The notes beneath the pieces are model-generated. The model saw only the letters and a program-made list of their open reading frames with translations. It was not told the DNA's origin and did no database searches. The translations under genes were made by a program, and so were the position numbers. Source: Nitrospinaceae bacterium (GTDB lineage Bacteria > Nitrospinota > Nitrospinia > Nitrospinales > VA-1). From it: a stretch of DNA of 64,000 nucleotides. The stretch lies in the NCBI GenBank assembly GCA_029261655.1, contig JAJDAY010000015.1:1-64000 (forward strand). The letters are read 5' to 3'. This document shows positions 35,750 through 45,365 of this stretch, in pieces. Position 1 is the first letter of the stretch; each line of letters begins with the position of its first letter.

Positions 35750-37071
35750 AATCTCAAGTTGAATCCGGTGAGTGACATTGATAAGGAAAATTTATCACCG
35801 GGTTTTGGCTTTCTGCGTTTGTAAACTTTCCAGTTCTCTTTCCATTGCCCAATGAAGTTTATGTAGTAAAGTATTTTAAAAAGAAACAATGGAAAATCGA
35901 TTGAATTTTTACGATAAATATCTCCCGCCAGCATGGATAAAACCGCTTCTTCAATGCCGAAAACATTTCTGGGAGCCATGAACAAGTTTCTAAGAGCGGG
36001 TTGTGTCATTCGATAAATAAACCAGGAAAGAATTTTCAAGCCGCTCTTGCATTTTCGCTCATATTCTTTCTGAATCCTCGCTAACTGCGGGCTTCCATTC
36101 AGGGTTGCCTCAATCACATCAATTGCGTGGATCGCGCTGGTCAATGCAATGTGAACGCCGCTGGAAAAAATCGGATCAATGAAGGCGAAGGCATCACCCA
36201 CTAAAATATAATTTTTCCCAACCAGGTTGTCGGAAAAATAAGAATAATTTCCCGTGGCTTTTGTGGCCATCGTCATTCGGGCATTTCGCAATCGCCGGGC
36301 AACTTCCGGTGACTGGGTGATGGCTTCCCAGAGGAATTTATCCAGGTCCTTCTGGCAATTTTTAAGATAGCCGGGACGGCACACGGCTCCGACACTCATC
36401 GTCCCGTCCTTTAACGGAATCATCCAAAACCAGCCCTCGTCGAACCAGTAAATGCTGATATTGCCGTCATCCTCCCCCTTCAACCTTTCGGCATTTTCAA
36501 AATGGCTGTAAATAGCGGAACTATTATGCGATCTATTATTTTTCCGGATCCCCAGTTTCTTTGCCAGAAAAGAATCGCGCCCCGTTGCGTCTACAATATA
36601 TCGAGCCTGCCATTCCTCGGAGTTACCATCTTCCTTTTTCGCGGTCACTAAATGCATTCCGCTTGAATTCAAGTCAACCCCGGTGACCCGTACGCCCTCA
36701 AAAACCTGCGTCCCTTTGTCTTTACTGTTATTTAAAAGAATATGATCGAGTTCGGAGCGCCGAACCTGATAAGCGTAGGGCCGACTCTTGTCGCGCGCAC
36801 CCCGGAAATAAAAGGTCACCGGCGGGGAAGTATGATACGGGGAGTCAAACTCCGCACCTCTTTTTACCATTCCAATCTCTTCCACCTTATCCAATATGCC
36901 AAGCCTCTCAAAGATGGGCAAACTCATTGGAAGCAGGGACTCTCCGATATGAAATCGCGGGTGGTGATCTTTTTCGAGGAGAACCACTTTCCAGCCTTTT
37001 TCTGACAACAGGGAAGATACAGTAGAACCCGCCGGCCCACCACCAATCACCAAAATATCACATTGGTTCAC
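35746..37071 (-). CDS. Flavin-dependent halogenase (tryptophan-halogenase superfamily)
   Basis: 441 residues. FAD site GGGPAGSTVSSLLSEKG (residues 10-26), then FHIGESLLP. Halogenase hallmarks are visible: the WxWxIP motif in GWFWMIP (W214, W216, P219), the Fx.Px.Sx.G motif in FIDPIFSSG (297-305), and a lysine in MVKRGAEF (K70) at the position of the catalytic lysine of CmlS/PltA-type enzymes. Expected reaction: FADH2-dependent halogenation of an activated aryl or polyene substrate. A flavin reductase partner is not encoded nearby. Some relatives are monooxygenases rather than halogenases, so the activity is a prediction. Confidence 0.8.
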   Translation of the reverse strand: MNQCDILVIGGGPAGSTVSSLLSEKGWKVVLLEKDHHPRFHIGESLLPMSLPIFERLGILDKVEEIGMVKRGAEFDSPYHTSPPVTFYFRGARDKSRPYAYQVRRSELDHILLNNSKDKGTQVFEGVRVTGVDLNSSGMHLVTAKKEDGNSEEWQARYIVDATGRDSFLAKKLGIRKNNRSHNSSAIYSHFENAERLKGEDDGNISIYWFDEGWFWMIPLKDGTMSVGAVCRPGYLKNCQKDLDKFLWEAITQSPEVARRLRNARMTMATKATGNYSYFSDNLVGKNYILVGDAFAFIDPIFSSGVHIALTSAIHAIDVIEATLNGSPQLARIQKEYERKCKSGLKILSWFIYRMTQPALRNLFMAPRNVFGIEEAVLSMLAGDIYRKNSIDFPLFLFKILYYINFIGQWKENWKVYKRRKPKPGDKFSLSMSLTGFNLRF

Positions 37072-37330
37072 AGAGACGCTCTCCAGGGATGAAGTTCAGA
37101 TTGAAAATACCAGGAAACATTTTTGAGGGGTGCGATTTTCGGTTACAATTGAAAAACCAGGCGACATATGTTACACTAAAAAACCCATCTGCGTTATTTA
37201 AAAACACCGATTATAACATAAGACAAACTGTTGCGCGTTTGAAATACAAGTGGTCGTTCACCTAAAATTACGGTTTGATACTTGATCTTTATTAATTGAA
37301 GCCAGTGCTCAATTGCTGGAAGGAATTTGT
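37072..37330. promoter_or_regulatory. Divergent control region of the aryl-polyene-like cluster
   Basis: 259 bp between the halogenase start and the ACP start, transcribed in opposite directions. It is AT-rich around 37180-37310. TGGAAGGAA at 37318-37326 is a strong ribosome binding site for the ACP gene. I could not pick convincing -35/-10 pairs or operators. Confidence 0.4.
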
Positions 37331-37615
37331 GTGACAGGGTTAACTGAATTTGAACAAGAGGTCGGCCAATTGATTGTGGAGAGCCTCAACTTAACCATTG
37401 CCCCAAAAGATATTGAACCCGAAAACCCCCTGTTCAACGAGGGGTTGGGTTTAGATTCTATCGATGCCCTGGAGCTGTCTCTGGCTATTTCCCAAAAATA
37501 TGGAATCACCATCAGGTCAGACGATAAAAATATTAATCAGTATTTTTCTTCTCTGAGAGCATTGAGCGAATATGTCCAGGGGAAAAAGTCTCCAGGTGAA
37601 ATCAACCATAAATAA
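37331..37615 (+). CDS. Acyl carrier protein of the aryl-polyene-like pathway
   Basis: 94 residues from GTG 37331, chosen because GGAAGGA lies 6-7 bp upstream; the in-frame upstream start lacks one. The phosphopantetheine serine is S43 in GLGLDSIDALELSLAI, the standard ACP motif. LTEFEQEVGQLIVESLNL forms helix 1. It is the first gene of the rightward operon and likely carries the growing polyene. E. coli-type APE clusters have two ACPs; I find only this one. Confidence 0.88.
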   Translation: MTGLTEFEQEVGQLIVESLNLTIAPKDIEPENPLFNEGLGLDSIDALELSLAISQKYGITIRSDDKNINQYFSSLRALSEYVQGKKSPGEINHK

Positions 37616-38225
37616 AATTTTGCCAGTTTTAACCATGGGTTACCCCATCCTGACCCACATTGCAATTGGACTGAACGAATTTAAATTTGCGTTGTTTCTT
37701 CTTGTAATAATTGCAGGGTCATTCCTGCTCACCCGAGCAAAACAACCTGGTAAAAATTCTAATTTTTTTTTCGAACTGACACTCTGGGTCGGGATGATCG
37801 TTCTTGCGGTTTGCATCATTTTTATTGACGCCACCCGCGTCACCCTTTACCTCCCTCCCATTCTTTTGATTTCTTTTTTTACTATTAACTTCGCGAAATC
37901 TCTTTTGCCCGGACAGGAACCCTTGATCACAAAAATAGCGCGGGTAATTTTTCAGGATGACGACCCCCAAAGCAATGCCTATACACGTCGAGTGACCTGG
38001 CTATGGACAGGTTTTCTGGTGATAATACTCATACAAACCATTGGGTTGTCTATCTTTGCCTCCATAGAGACCTGGTCATTGTTTACCAACGTATTAAACT
38101 ATTTGTTCATGAGTCTTTTATTTGTAATAGAGTATATTTACCGTCAGATCCGCTTTGGATATCGACACAGCATTTTTTATTATCTGCAGGGGTTGTCGCG
38201 GTTTTCCTTAAAACAAATTTTATAA
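37572..38225 (+). CDS. Polytopic membrane protein of the aryl-polyene-like cluster (COG4648-like)
   Basis: 217 residues with about five to six membrane helices (near residues 18-55, 68-86, 92-108, 145-165, 170-190). The segment LLPGQEPLITKIARVIFQDD between helices resembles the small membrane proteins found after the ACPs in aryl-polyene clusters. The start overlaps the ACP by 44 bp; ATG 37635 is an alternative that keeps all the helices. The biochemical role is not known to me. Confidence 0.6.
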   Translation: MSRGKSLQVKSTINKILPVLTMGYPILTHIAIGLNEFKFALFLLVIIAGSFLLTRAKQPGKNSNFFFELTLWVGMIVLAVCIIFIDATRVTLYLPPILLISFFTINFAKSLLPGQEPLITKIARVIFQDDDPQSNAYTRRVTWLWTGFLVIILIQTIGLSIFASIETWSLFTNVLNYLFMSLLFVIEYIYRQIRFGYRHSIFYYLQGLSRFSLKQIL

Positions 38226-38242
38226 ATAAATCCTGATCCGGA

Positions 38243-39574
38243 ATGAAAGGTCACCCTTTAATTCATCGCCAGTCAGGAAATAGTATTTTAGGATGGGATG
38301 ACCACAAGCCCATTTCTATTGATCGGTTTCTGACCGATGTTTATTCTCTTTCCAGAATCCTGCCAGACAGTCCCCGGATACTCAATTTATGTCAGAACAG
38401 ATACCGCTTTCTTGTGGGTTTTGCCGCCGCACTGGTTAAAAAACAAACCAGCATTCTCCCTCCCAACAAAACTCTTAAAGGATTGCAATCCATAGCTTCC
38501 CAATTTCCGGAAATTTATTGTCTGACCGACAACAAAGGCCAGAAAAGCCTGGGAGTTCCCGTTCTTAAATATCCATCAGAGGTATTGCCCTTAGGCAAGT
38601 CATTAGAGATACCGGAAATCCCCGCATCTCAAATAGCCGCTATTGCTTTTACCTCTGGGAGCACCGGGGTTCCGCAACCTCATTTCAAGAGTTGGGATTC
38701 CATGGTGAGGATCGCCCGCAGTTCAGGCCATCGACTGATTCCCGGGGACCTGAAAAAATCCTCCATCATCGCAACGGTTCCTCCTCAACACATGTATGGA
38801 TTGGAAACATCCATTATGTTGCCTCTTCAATATAATGTTGCGTTGCACGGAGGCCATCCGTTTTTCCCGGAAGATATTCGTGCCGCTTTAGAAAGCGTTC
38901 CCCAAAACCGTATTCTCGTCACCACTCCCATTCATCTAAAAGCCTGCATTGAGAACTCAGTAAAATTCCCGGAAATCTCCTTCATCGTTTCCGCCACCGC
39001 CCCATTATCCAGAGAGCTGGCCGAAACCGCCGAACAGCTGTTTGACACAGAGGTCTTCGAGATTTACGGTTGCACCGAAGCCGGGTCGCTTGCAACTCGA
39101 AAAACCACTAAAAGCACCGCCTGGCAATTGCTCGACGGGATACATTTGACCGGAAATGACGATCAATGTTACATTGACGCGGCTTATCTTTCTCAGCCGG
39201 TAAAATTACCCGATATCATCAAGAATTCTCAAAATGGGCTGTTTGAATTAAAAGGGCGTAGTGCGGATCTCATTAATATTGGCGGCAAACGGACTTCTGT
39301 GGGCGAACTGAATCACCGCCTCAATGAAATAAAAGGGGTTGCGGATGGAGTCTATTTTGCCCCCCCTCAAAATGATTCCGATCCTAAACGATTGATCGCT
39401 TTTGTCGTCGCCAGGGACTTGCAGGAGAAGGATATTCTGGAGGCATTGAGGCAACACCTGGATCCGGTATTTTTACCTCGCCCCATCTACTTTGTGGACC
39501 GTTTACCCAGATCTTCTTCGGGAAAACTCACCCACGAAAACCTTCTTGGGATTTTTTCTCAATTGACAAAATAA
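38243..39574 (+). CDS. AMP-forming aryl-acid:ACP ligase
   Basis: 443 residues of the ANL superfamily, shorter than acyl-CoA synthetases, as in aryl-polyene ligases. The P-loop is AFTSGSTG (135-142), followed by VPQPHFKSW where canonical members have PK. FEIYGCTEAGS is motif A5, ELKGRSADLINIGGKR the hinge region and PRSSSGKL the C-terminal catalytic lysine region. It probably adenylates hydroxybenzoate made by the chorismatase and loads it onto the ACP; the assignment follows from cluster context. Confidence 0.82.
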   Translation: MKGHPLIHRQSGNSILGWDDHKPISIDRFLTDVYSLSRILPDSPRILNLCQNRYRFLVGFAAALVKKQTSILPPNKTLKGLQSIASQFPEIYCLTDNKGQKSLGVPVLKYPSEVLPLGKSLEIPEIPASQIAAIAFTSGSTGVPQPHFKSWDSMVRIARSSGHRLIPGDLKKSSIIATVPPQHMYGLETSIMLPLQYNVALHGGHPFFPEDIRAALESVPQNRILVTTPIHLKACIENSVKFPEISFIVSATAPLSRELAETAEQLFDTEVFEIYGCTEAGSLATRKTTKSTAWQLLDGIHLTGNDDQCYIDAAYLSQPVKLPDIIKNSQNGLFELKGRSADLINIGGKRTSVGELNHRLNEIKGVADGVYFAPPQNDSDPKRLIAFVVARDLQEKDILEALRQHLDPVFLPRPIYFVDRLPRSSSGKLTHENLLGIFSQLTK

Positions 39575-39655
39575 GTTCGTCAAAAAAGGTTCCCCACGCA
39601 ACATTGAAGCTCATGGCTGGCGCGTCCACAAATTCAATTTCATCGGGGTAAAGCA

Positions 39656-39952
39656 TTGCAATATTCCACCAAGATCGACCTCAACCATCCGGCTCTTAAA
39701 GGGCATTTCCCAAACCATCCAATCGTTCCGGGAGTCGTCCTATTGGACCAGGTGATCGCGGCATTCAGGAAAGAAGATAAACGCTCTCTCGAAATTCGCA
39801 AAATACCGTGGGTCAAGTTTTTGTCCCCATTGAAACCGGGAGTACGCATAGAGTTTAATTTTGAGATATCAGACAATATCGCCCTCTTCACTGGCAAGTG
39901 CGCTGAAACAACCATTGTGTCAGGACAATTGGAATTTTCTGTATCGTCATGA
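39656..39952 (+). CDS. Small hotdog-fold 3-hydroxyacyl-ACP dehydratase (FabZ/ApeI-like)
   Basis: 98 residues, TTG start. LNHPALKGHFPNHPIVPGVVLLDQVI is the FabA/FabZ active-site region: the catalytic histidine is the H of GHFP, and P-V-PGV-LL-D follows. The size is that of the single-hotdog dehydratases of aryl-polyene clusters. It would dehydrate the beta-hydroxy intermediate to a trans double bond. The end overlaps the LolA-like gene by four bases (ATGA). Confidence 0.8.
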   Translation: MQYSTKIDLNHPALKGHFPNHPIVPGVVLLDQVIAAFRKEDKRSLEIRKIPWVKFLSPLKPGVRIEFNFEISDNIALFTGKCAETTIVSGQLEFSVSS

Positions 39953-40581
39953 AAAATGCATTGAATTTCAGTCGTCACGTGCTGGGCCTTGCGCTTCTCG
40001 GCGGCACTCTTTTTATTCCATTTTCTGAAGCCTCTGAAATAAATTCGCCGAAAAAACCAAACCCGATTTGTACGGTTGAGTTGCAGGAAATAATGGTTTC
40101 ACTGGCACACAAAAAAGAAAAAACGGCACGCTTCAAGGAGGAAAAGTTTCTCACTGTTCTGGAAAAACCTTTGCAAGCTGAGGGGACATTGCATTTTCGC
40201 GCCCCCGATTACCTGGAAAAAATAACCACGGAGCCCAGACAAGAGCGTTTGGTCGTAGAGGGCGATATTGCCAGCATTTTCGATGAGCAGGGGGAGCCCC
40301 AGACCTTGTCTCTGAAGTATTACCCCCCTTTGAAAGAATTATTAAACGGTATCCGCTTTACTCTATTAGGAAATCTCGATGCTCTGACCCATGATTACGA
40401 ATTGGACTTTAGCGGCGACTGCCATCAGTGGAGCCTGACTTTACTTCCAAAGTCTGTGTCCGCATTGAGTATTATCGAGCGCATTATTATTCTGGGAGTG
40501 AAAGATCATATTGAAAATATCACCCTGGTCGAATCCAATGGCGACTTTACGATCATGAAAATCGAAAAAGGACCTTCGTGA
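39949..40581 (+). CDS. LolA-like outer-membrane lipid/lipoprotein carrier
   Basis: 210 residues with a signal peptide (FSRHVLGLALLGGTLFIPFSEA). The mature part follows LolA/LolB topology: LAHKKEKTARFKEEKFLTVL, KPLQAEGTLHFRAPDYLEK and DIASIFDEQGEP as successive strands of the half-barrel. Similar carriers occur in aryl-polyene clusters directly before the MMPL exporter, as here, and are thought to ferry the aryl-polyene lipid across the periplasm. Overlaps at both ends (ATGA) indicate tight coupling. Confidence 0.75.
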   Translation: MKNALNFSRHVLGLALLGGTLFIPFSEASEINSPKKPNPICTVELQEIMVSLAHKKEKTARFKEEKFLTVLEKPLQAEGTLHFRAPDYLEKITTEPRQERLVVEGDIASIFDEQGEPQTLSLKYYPPLKELLNGIRFTLLGNLDALTHDYELDFSGDCHQWSLTLLPKSVSALSIIERIIILGVKDHIENITLVESNGDFTIMKIEKGPS

Positions 40582-42899
40582 ATCCGCGCACAAAAATAAT
40601 TATCTGGATCGGCATCCTCATCATTACAACTCTGATTATTATTTTCCGCGCGCGCGTCGAAACGGATATCAGTTTTTTTCTTCCCCGATCCTCCCTCCCC
40701 GAGGAGCAGTTTCTTATCAACCAGTTCCGCCAGGGTCCCGGCTCGAAGTTGCTGATCCTAAGCCTTCAGGGAGACGAATCAAAAACACTGGCCGAGGTGA
40801 GCAAGGCTTTAACTCAAAAGTTAAAAAATGACCGGGCTTTTATAAAAGTCGTTAATTCAGATGAAGCCATAACCCCTCAGATGGAACAGTTCCTCTTCAG
40901 CAATCGCTATTTACTCAGCCCCACCCTTCATCCCGATAGATTTTCTCCAGAGAGTCTGCATAAAATTTTAACGGACACATTGGATCGAATGACCTTGATG
41001 CAGGGTTTTATGGAAAAACGTTATTTCGATAAGGACCCGACAGGAGAGTTTTTGTCGACGATACGGTCCTGGACCGGGAAACCGATGCTGAATAAAAAAC
41101 ATGGGGTTTGGTTCTCTCTGGATGGGAAACACGCTTTTCTCGTCGCGAATATTTTTGCGGAAGGATTTGATTTAAATCAATTAGAGAACGCGGTTCGCAA
41201 GGTTGAGGACAGCTTCAATGAATTGAAGCCGAACCCTGCCATGACCCTGAACATGGTGGGTCCTCCCGCCTTTGCCGTGGCCTCCCGGCAGTCGATGAGA
41301 AGAGATGCCACGGAGCTATCCATCATTGCCACCTGTCTGGTGGTCGGTATCATTTACCTGTTTTATAGATCCGCCCTACTGGTACTTCTTTGTTCGATTC
41401 CCCTGTTATGCGGAACCCTGATGAGTGTCTGCGCGGTGGTATTGATTTTCGGATCGATTCATGGAATCACCCTGGCATTTGGAATCGTTATCATTGGCGT
41501 GGCAATAGATTATCCCATACACCTGTTCAGTCACCTTAACAATGACGAACCTCCCTCCGATGCAATGGACCGCATCTGGCCGACTCTCCGACTCGGGGTT
41601 CTTACCACCTCGCTGGGATATGTTTCCATGATTTTTTCAGGTTTTGACGGCTTGATTCAATTGGCCGTTTTCGCGGTGTGCGGACTTGCCAGCGCCTCTC
41701 TGGTCACACGCCATGTTCTTCCGCATATTACCTGGTTTTCATTACGGACCGCCTCGCCCGTGAAAGTATCGACAACTCTCTTCGAGCTCCTGTCTAAAAA
41801 CAAAATTTTCTTTTATGTTTTACTGGCAGGGGCCGTCGCGGTCCTGGGCATTCAACGAAATGAATTGTGGGAAAATGATATCGCACGCCTGAGCCCCGTC
41901 CCGGACTCGCAACTGGCTCTGGATAGACAGGTGCGCGAAGAACTCAATTTACCCAATGTCAGTTATTGGGTGGTCGTGAAAGGAAAGTCCGAACAATTGG
42001 TTTTGCAGTGGACCGAATCGGTCACTGAAAAATTGCAGACTCTTAAAGACCAGGGCAACATAAGCGGATTTGAGGCGGTTACAAAATACCTTCCAAGTGT
42101 TGAAAAACAATCCCAACGGATAAAAGCTCTCCCCTCAAGCGCTCAATTAAAAGAAAATCTGCGGATCGCTCAACAAGGTCTTCCCTTTAAGGAGAATGCT
42201 TTTGCAGGTTTTATTGAGGAGGTCGCTAAAGTAAAGAAATCCGGATTTTTAAATTCCGATCGGCTGAAGGGAACCCTGTTTGAAGCCAAGACCCAAAAAT
42301 TATTTTACCACCAGGATAACTTCTGGTTTTCACTGATTTCATTTAATGGGTCCGTCGATGAAAAACTCATCGCCGGGGCTGTCAGCGGCTTTCCCTCAGA
42401 AAATGTCTTTGTTCTCGAACCCAGAAAAACCTCCAACACCCTGATCAACCGATACCGGGATCGGGCTTTACTGATGTTCGTGGGTGGATGCCTGGTCATA
42501 GCCATCACTTTAAAGATCGCGCTACGCCGGTGGGCTTCACTTGGAAGAATTTTGATCCCTGTTATCGGGTCGGTATTAACTGTCCTGGCGATTTTGGCCG
42601 CGGCTAAAGTACGGATATCCTTGTTTCATCTAGTGTCCTTGCTATTGGTGATCGGGTTGGGGCTTGATTACGCCCTGTTTTTAAATCGCAAACTAAAGTT
42701 AAAAGAAGAGCATTCTAAAACTCATCATGCTTTACTTGTCTGCAACCTGTCGACGGTATCGGTGTTCGGAACCCTGGCTTTCTCAACCACCCCGGTCTTA
42801 AAAGCGATAGGAACCACCGTGGCGATTGGCGCGTTTGCATGCCTTTGGTTCTCATTTATTTTTGCTCCCAAAGTCAAAATGATGGATAAAGCAGTGTAG
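40578..42899 (+). CDS. MMPL/RND-family exporter of the pigment cluster
   Basis: 773 residues. One N-terminal helix (residues 9-24), a periplasmic domain to about 225, then a block of five or six helices (LSIIATCLVVGIIYLFY, FGIVIIGVAIDYPIHLFSHL), a second periplasmic domain, and a final helix block with LLLVIGLGLDYALFL. The GxxxDYxxxL motif in each half is typical of MMPL proteins. It is likely to flip or export the aryl-polyene-lipid from the inner membrane. It starts within the end of the LolA-like gene. Confidence 0.85.
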   Translation: MNPRTKIIIWIGILIITTLIIIFRARVETDISFFLPRSSLPEEQFLINQFRQGPGSKLLILSLQGDESKTLAEVSKALTQKLKNDRAFIKVVNSDEAITPQMEQFLFSNRYLLSPTLHPDRFSPESLHKILTDTLDRMTLMQGFMEKRYFDKDPTGEFLSTIRSWTGKPMLNKKHGVWFSLDGKHAFLVANIFAEGFDLNQLENAVRKVEDSFNELKPNPAMTLNMVGPPAFAVASRQSMRRDATELSIIATCLVVGIIYLFYRSALLVLLCSIPLLCGTLMSVCAVVLIFGSIHGITLAFGIVIIGVAIDYPIHLFSHLNNDEPPSDAMDRIWPTLRLGVLTTSLGYVSMIFSGFDGLIQLAVFAVCGLASASLVTRHVLPHITWFSLRTASPVKVSTTLFELLSKNKIFFYVLLAGAVAVLGIQRNELWENDIARLSPVPDSQLALDRQVREELNLPNVSYWVVVKGKSEQLVLQWTESVTEKLQTLKDQGNISGFEAVTKYLPSVEKQSQRIKALPSSAQLKENLRIAQQGLPFKENAFAGFIEEVAKVKKSGFLNSDRLKGTLFEAKTQKLFYHQDNFWFSLISFNGSVDEKLIAGAVSGFPSENVFVLEPRKTSNTLINRYRDRALLMFVGGCLVIAITLKIALRRWASLGRILIPVIGSVLTVLAILAAAKVRISLFHLVSLLLVIGLGLDYALFLNRKLKLKEEHSKTHHALLVCNLSTVSVFGTLAFSTTPVLKAIGTTVAIGAFACLWFSFIFAPKVKMMDKAV

Positions 42900-42937
42900 A
42901 GAAAAATAAACCCTATTTAACTTTTGGCACATTATTC

Positions 42938-44131
42938 TTGGAATCTTTAATTTTATCTAAATTCACTTTAACAAGTGCCCTCGGTTGCGGACTCAAGGAG
43001 CTTGAGCAGGCTTTGTTCAACCAACGGCCGGGGCTGAAACCCTGCGATCTGGAGTTCGCAGATATAAATGCCTATATCGGCAGGGTGGACGAGATTGAGG
43101 ATTCTCCAGTGGTGGACCGGTTAAAAAAGTATGACTGTCGCAATAACCGGCTGGCCCAACTGGCTTTGCAACAGGATGATTTTGAACAAACGGTCGAGGA
43201 CGCAAAAATTCGTTACGGACCTGAAAGAATAGGCTTGTTTCTTGGGACCAGCACTTCAGGAATTTTAGAAACCGAATCGGCCTACTCACACCGGGACCCC
43301 GTCACCGGAGAATTGCCTGAATCTTTCCGGTACAAGGAAACCCACAACAATTTTTCGGTGGCCGATTTTGTACAAAAATATTTGAAGCTCGAAGGCCCCG
43401 CAATGGTGATTTCTACGGCTTGTTCGTCCAGCGCCAAGGTATTCGCGGAAGCCTCCCGGTTTATACAATCGGGGTTGTGCGATGCCGCCATCGTGGGCGG
43501 CGCGGACTCGTTGTGCCTGACCACCTTGTATGGTTTTTCTTCTCTGGAACTTGTGTCTGCCCAACCCTGCCGTCCTGCCGACAAAGACAGAAACGGGCTC
43601 TCCGTTGGGGAAGCGGGAGGATTTGCCCTGTTGGAAAAACCTGAAAATGGAAATTTTAAAAATCAAATTTCTCTCCTGGGTTACGGTGAAAGCTCTGACG
43701 CTTACCATATGACGACCCCCGAACCGGAAGGAAGCGGCATGGTCCAATCCATGCAAATGGCTCTTAAATACTCCAGACTGAACCCCGATCAGATTTCCTA
43801 TATCAACTTGCATGGCACCGCGACCCGGACAAACGACAGCGCCGAAGACAAAGCGGTGTCTGAGATTTTCGGGTCGTCTGTTCCGTGCAGTTCCACCAAA
43901 GGATGGACCGGACACACCCTGGGAGCCGCGGGAATTGCGGAAACGATCCTCTGCGCCATCTGCCTGCAAAAAAATCTCATTTTAGGGAGCTTGAACACCC
44001 GCGTGATCGACCCCGATTTTCGTTCGAATATTATTTTAAAGAACCGAACAGAAAAGCTGACTCACGCTCTCAGTAATTCATTCGGTTTTGGCGGAAACAA
44101 CTGCAGCCTGATTTTCGGGGTTCATTCATGA
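42938..44131 (+). CDS. Beta-ketoacyl-ACP synthase (FabF-like, aryl-polyene ketosynthase)
   Basis: 397 residues. The complete Cys-His-His triad is visible: C162 in VISTACSSS, H292 in NLHGTATRTND and H326 in KGWTGHTLGAAG. NSFGFGGNNCSLIF closes the fold. It should condense malonyl-ACP with the growing aryl-polyene chain. The start is a TTG (42938) without a strong ribosome binding site, so the N-terminus is uncertain. It overlaps the next gene by four bases, as expected for a KS/CLF pair. Confidence 0.88.
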   Translation: MESLILSKFTLTSALGCGLKELEQALFNQRPGLKPCDLEFADINAYIGRVDEIEDSPVVDRLKKYDCRNNRLAQLALQQDDFEQTVEDAKIRYGPERIGLFLGTSTSGILETESAYSHRDPVTGELPESFRYKETHNNFSVADFVQKYLKLEGPAMVISTACSSSAKVFAEASRFIQSGLCDAAIVGGADSLCLTTLYGFSSLELVSAQPCRPADKDRNGLSVGEAGGFALLEKPENGNFKNQISLLGYGESSDAYHMTTPEPEGSGMVQSMQMALKYSRLNPDQISYINLHGTATRTNDSAEDKAVSEIFGSSVPCSSTKGWTGHTLGAAGIAETILCAICLQKNLILGSLNTRVIDPDFRSNIILKNRTEKLTHALSNSFGFGGNNCSLIFGVHS

Positions 44132-44931
44132 CAACCGTGTATCTTGACGGCATTGGAATCGAGGCACCCGGATTGAGCACGTGGGATCAATCCGCACCTG
44201 TATTGAGAGGGGAGAAACCATTTCATTTTGAGAAAAAGACTCTCCCGGTCGCGACTTTGATTCCCGAAAATGAAAGGCGGCGGGCTGGCGAAACCATTCA
44301 TCTTGCGGTTCATGTCGCGGCTGAAGCCGTAAAAAACGCCAACGTGAATCCGCAAACATTGGTCAACGTTTTTTCTTCCTTTAGAGGCTCTCTAAAAATA
44401 GTGCACCATATCTGCAATGCGTTGACCTTGCCCGATCACCCGGTATCGCCAACCCAGTTTCACAATTCGGTTTACAATGCTCCCGCCTCTTACTGGAGCA
44501 TCGCCACCGGAACAAGAGGACCCTCCACCAGCCTTGCTTGCGCCGAATTTAGTTTTCCAGCCGCGCTTCTTTCCGCGGTTGCCTGTGTCTCCACCCAAAA
44601 ACTGGGTGCGCTTCTGGTCATGTATGATGTGGAGTCGCCGAAACCCTTCGACAAACAATATAAAATTGAATTCAATTGCGGCATCGCCCTTGCGCTGATG
44701 CCTGTCCCATCCGGCAATAGCCTGGCCAAACTGGAAATTAATTTTCGACCGCGCAGAACGCGGGCAACGGAAGTAAAATCAAATTCTTTTTGGGAAAAAT
44801 TAATTTCTGGCAATGCTTCGGCTCAGCCTTTGGCAATACTTTCCGCAGTGGCAAATCTGGAAAGTCGTGAGTTGTCTTATAATTATTTGGAAAAATGCGC
44901 GGTCGACGTGAAAATTCAACCATGCAATTAA
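44128..44931 (+). CDS. Truncated ketosynthase-like protein, probable chain-length-factor partner
   Basis: 267 residues, about two thirds of a ketosynthase (Ketoacyl-synt_2 type). FHNSVYNAPASYWSIATG and GPSTSLACAEFSF correspond to the KS core; a cysteine remains at 138, but the C-terminal half with both catalytic histidines is absent. In aryl-polyene systems a similar short KS-like protein pairs with the active ketosynthase and sets chain length. The direct ATGA coupling to the ketosynthase gene supports that pairing. Confidence 0.75.
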   Translation: MTTVYLDGIGIEAPGLSTWDQSAPVLRGEKPFHFEKKTLPVATLIPENERRRAGETIHLAVHVAAEAVKNANVNPQTLVNVFSSFRGSLKIVHHICNALTLPDHPVSPTQFHNSVYNAPASYWSIATGTRGPSTSLACAEFSFPAALLSAVACVSTQKLGALLVMYDVESPKPFDKQYKIEFNCGIALALMPVPSGNSLAKLEINFRPRRTRATEVKSNSFWEKLISGNASAQPLAILSAVANLESRELSYNYLEKCAVDVKIQPCN

Positions 44932-45365
44932 ATCAAAAAAATATCGAAGCCCTCATCCCCCATAGCGGGACCATGAGCCTGCTAAAAAAAGTTCTAAAAT
45001 GGGATGAGAATCATATATCATGTCTTGCCAATTCCCACAGGGGAAAACAAAACCCCTTAAGAAACGATAATATATTATCTTCCATCTGCGGCGTGGAATA
45101 TGCCGCTCAGGCAATGGCGGCCCATAGCGCTTTGTCAATGCGGAGCCCAGAGGGGGAACCCCGTTCTGGATATCTGGTGTCCATCAAAAATCTACAGCTG
45201 TTGGTTTCCAGGCTGGATGACATTGCAACAGATTTAGTGATAGACGCCAAAATGTTGATGAGAGACAAGGAATTTATGATCTATCAATTTCGCGTGTACT
45301 CGGAGGGCCGGGATCTTTTATCCGGACGCGCCACCATTTTTATTCAAGGAAACTCCCTCAATTGA
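44922..45365 (+). CDS. Second hotdog dehydratase (ApeP-like)
   Basis: 147 residues from ATG 44922 (MQLNQKNIEALIPHSG), overlapping the previous gene by 10 bp; a start at 44895 would add nine residues without homology. LIPHSGTMSLLKKVL gives the active-site histidine region of FabZ-like enzymes. CGVEYAAQAMAAHSAL is the second active-site helix; the adjacent GYLVSIKNLQLLVSRLDDI supports the hotdog fold. It may form an unequal dimer with the small dehydratase at 39656, as in known aryl-polyene pathways. Confidence 0.75.
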   Translation: MQLNQKNIEALIPHSGTMSLLKKVLKWDENHISCLANSHRGKQNPLRNDNILSSICGVEYAAQAMAAHSALSMRSPEGEPRSGYLVSIKNLQLLVSRLDDIATDLVIDAKMLMRDKEFMIYQFRVYSEGRDLLSGRATIFIQGNSLN

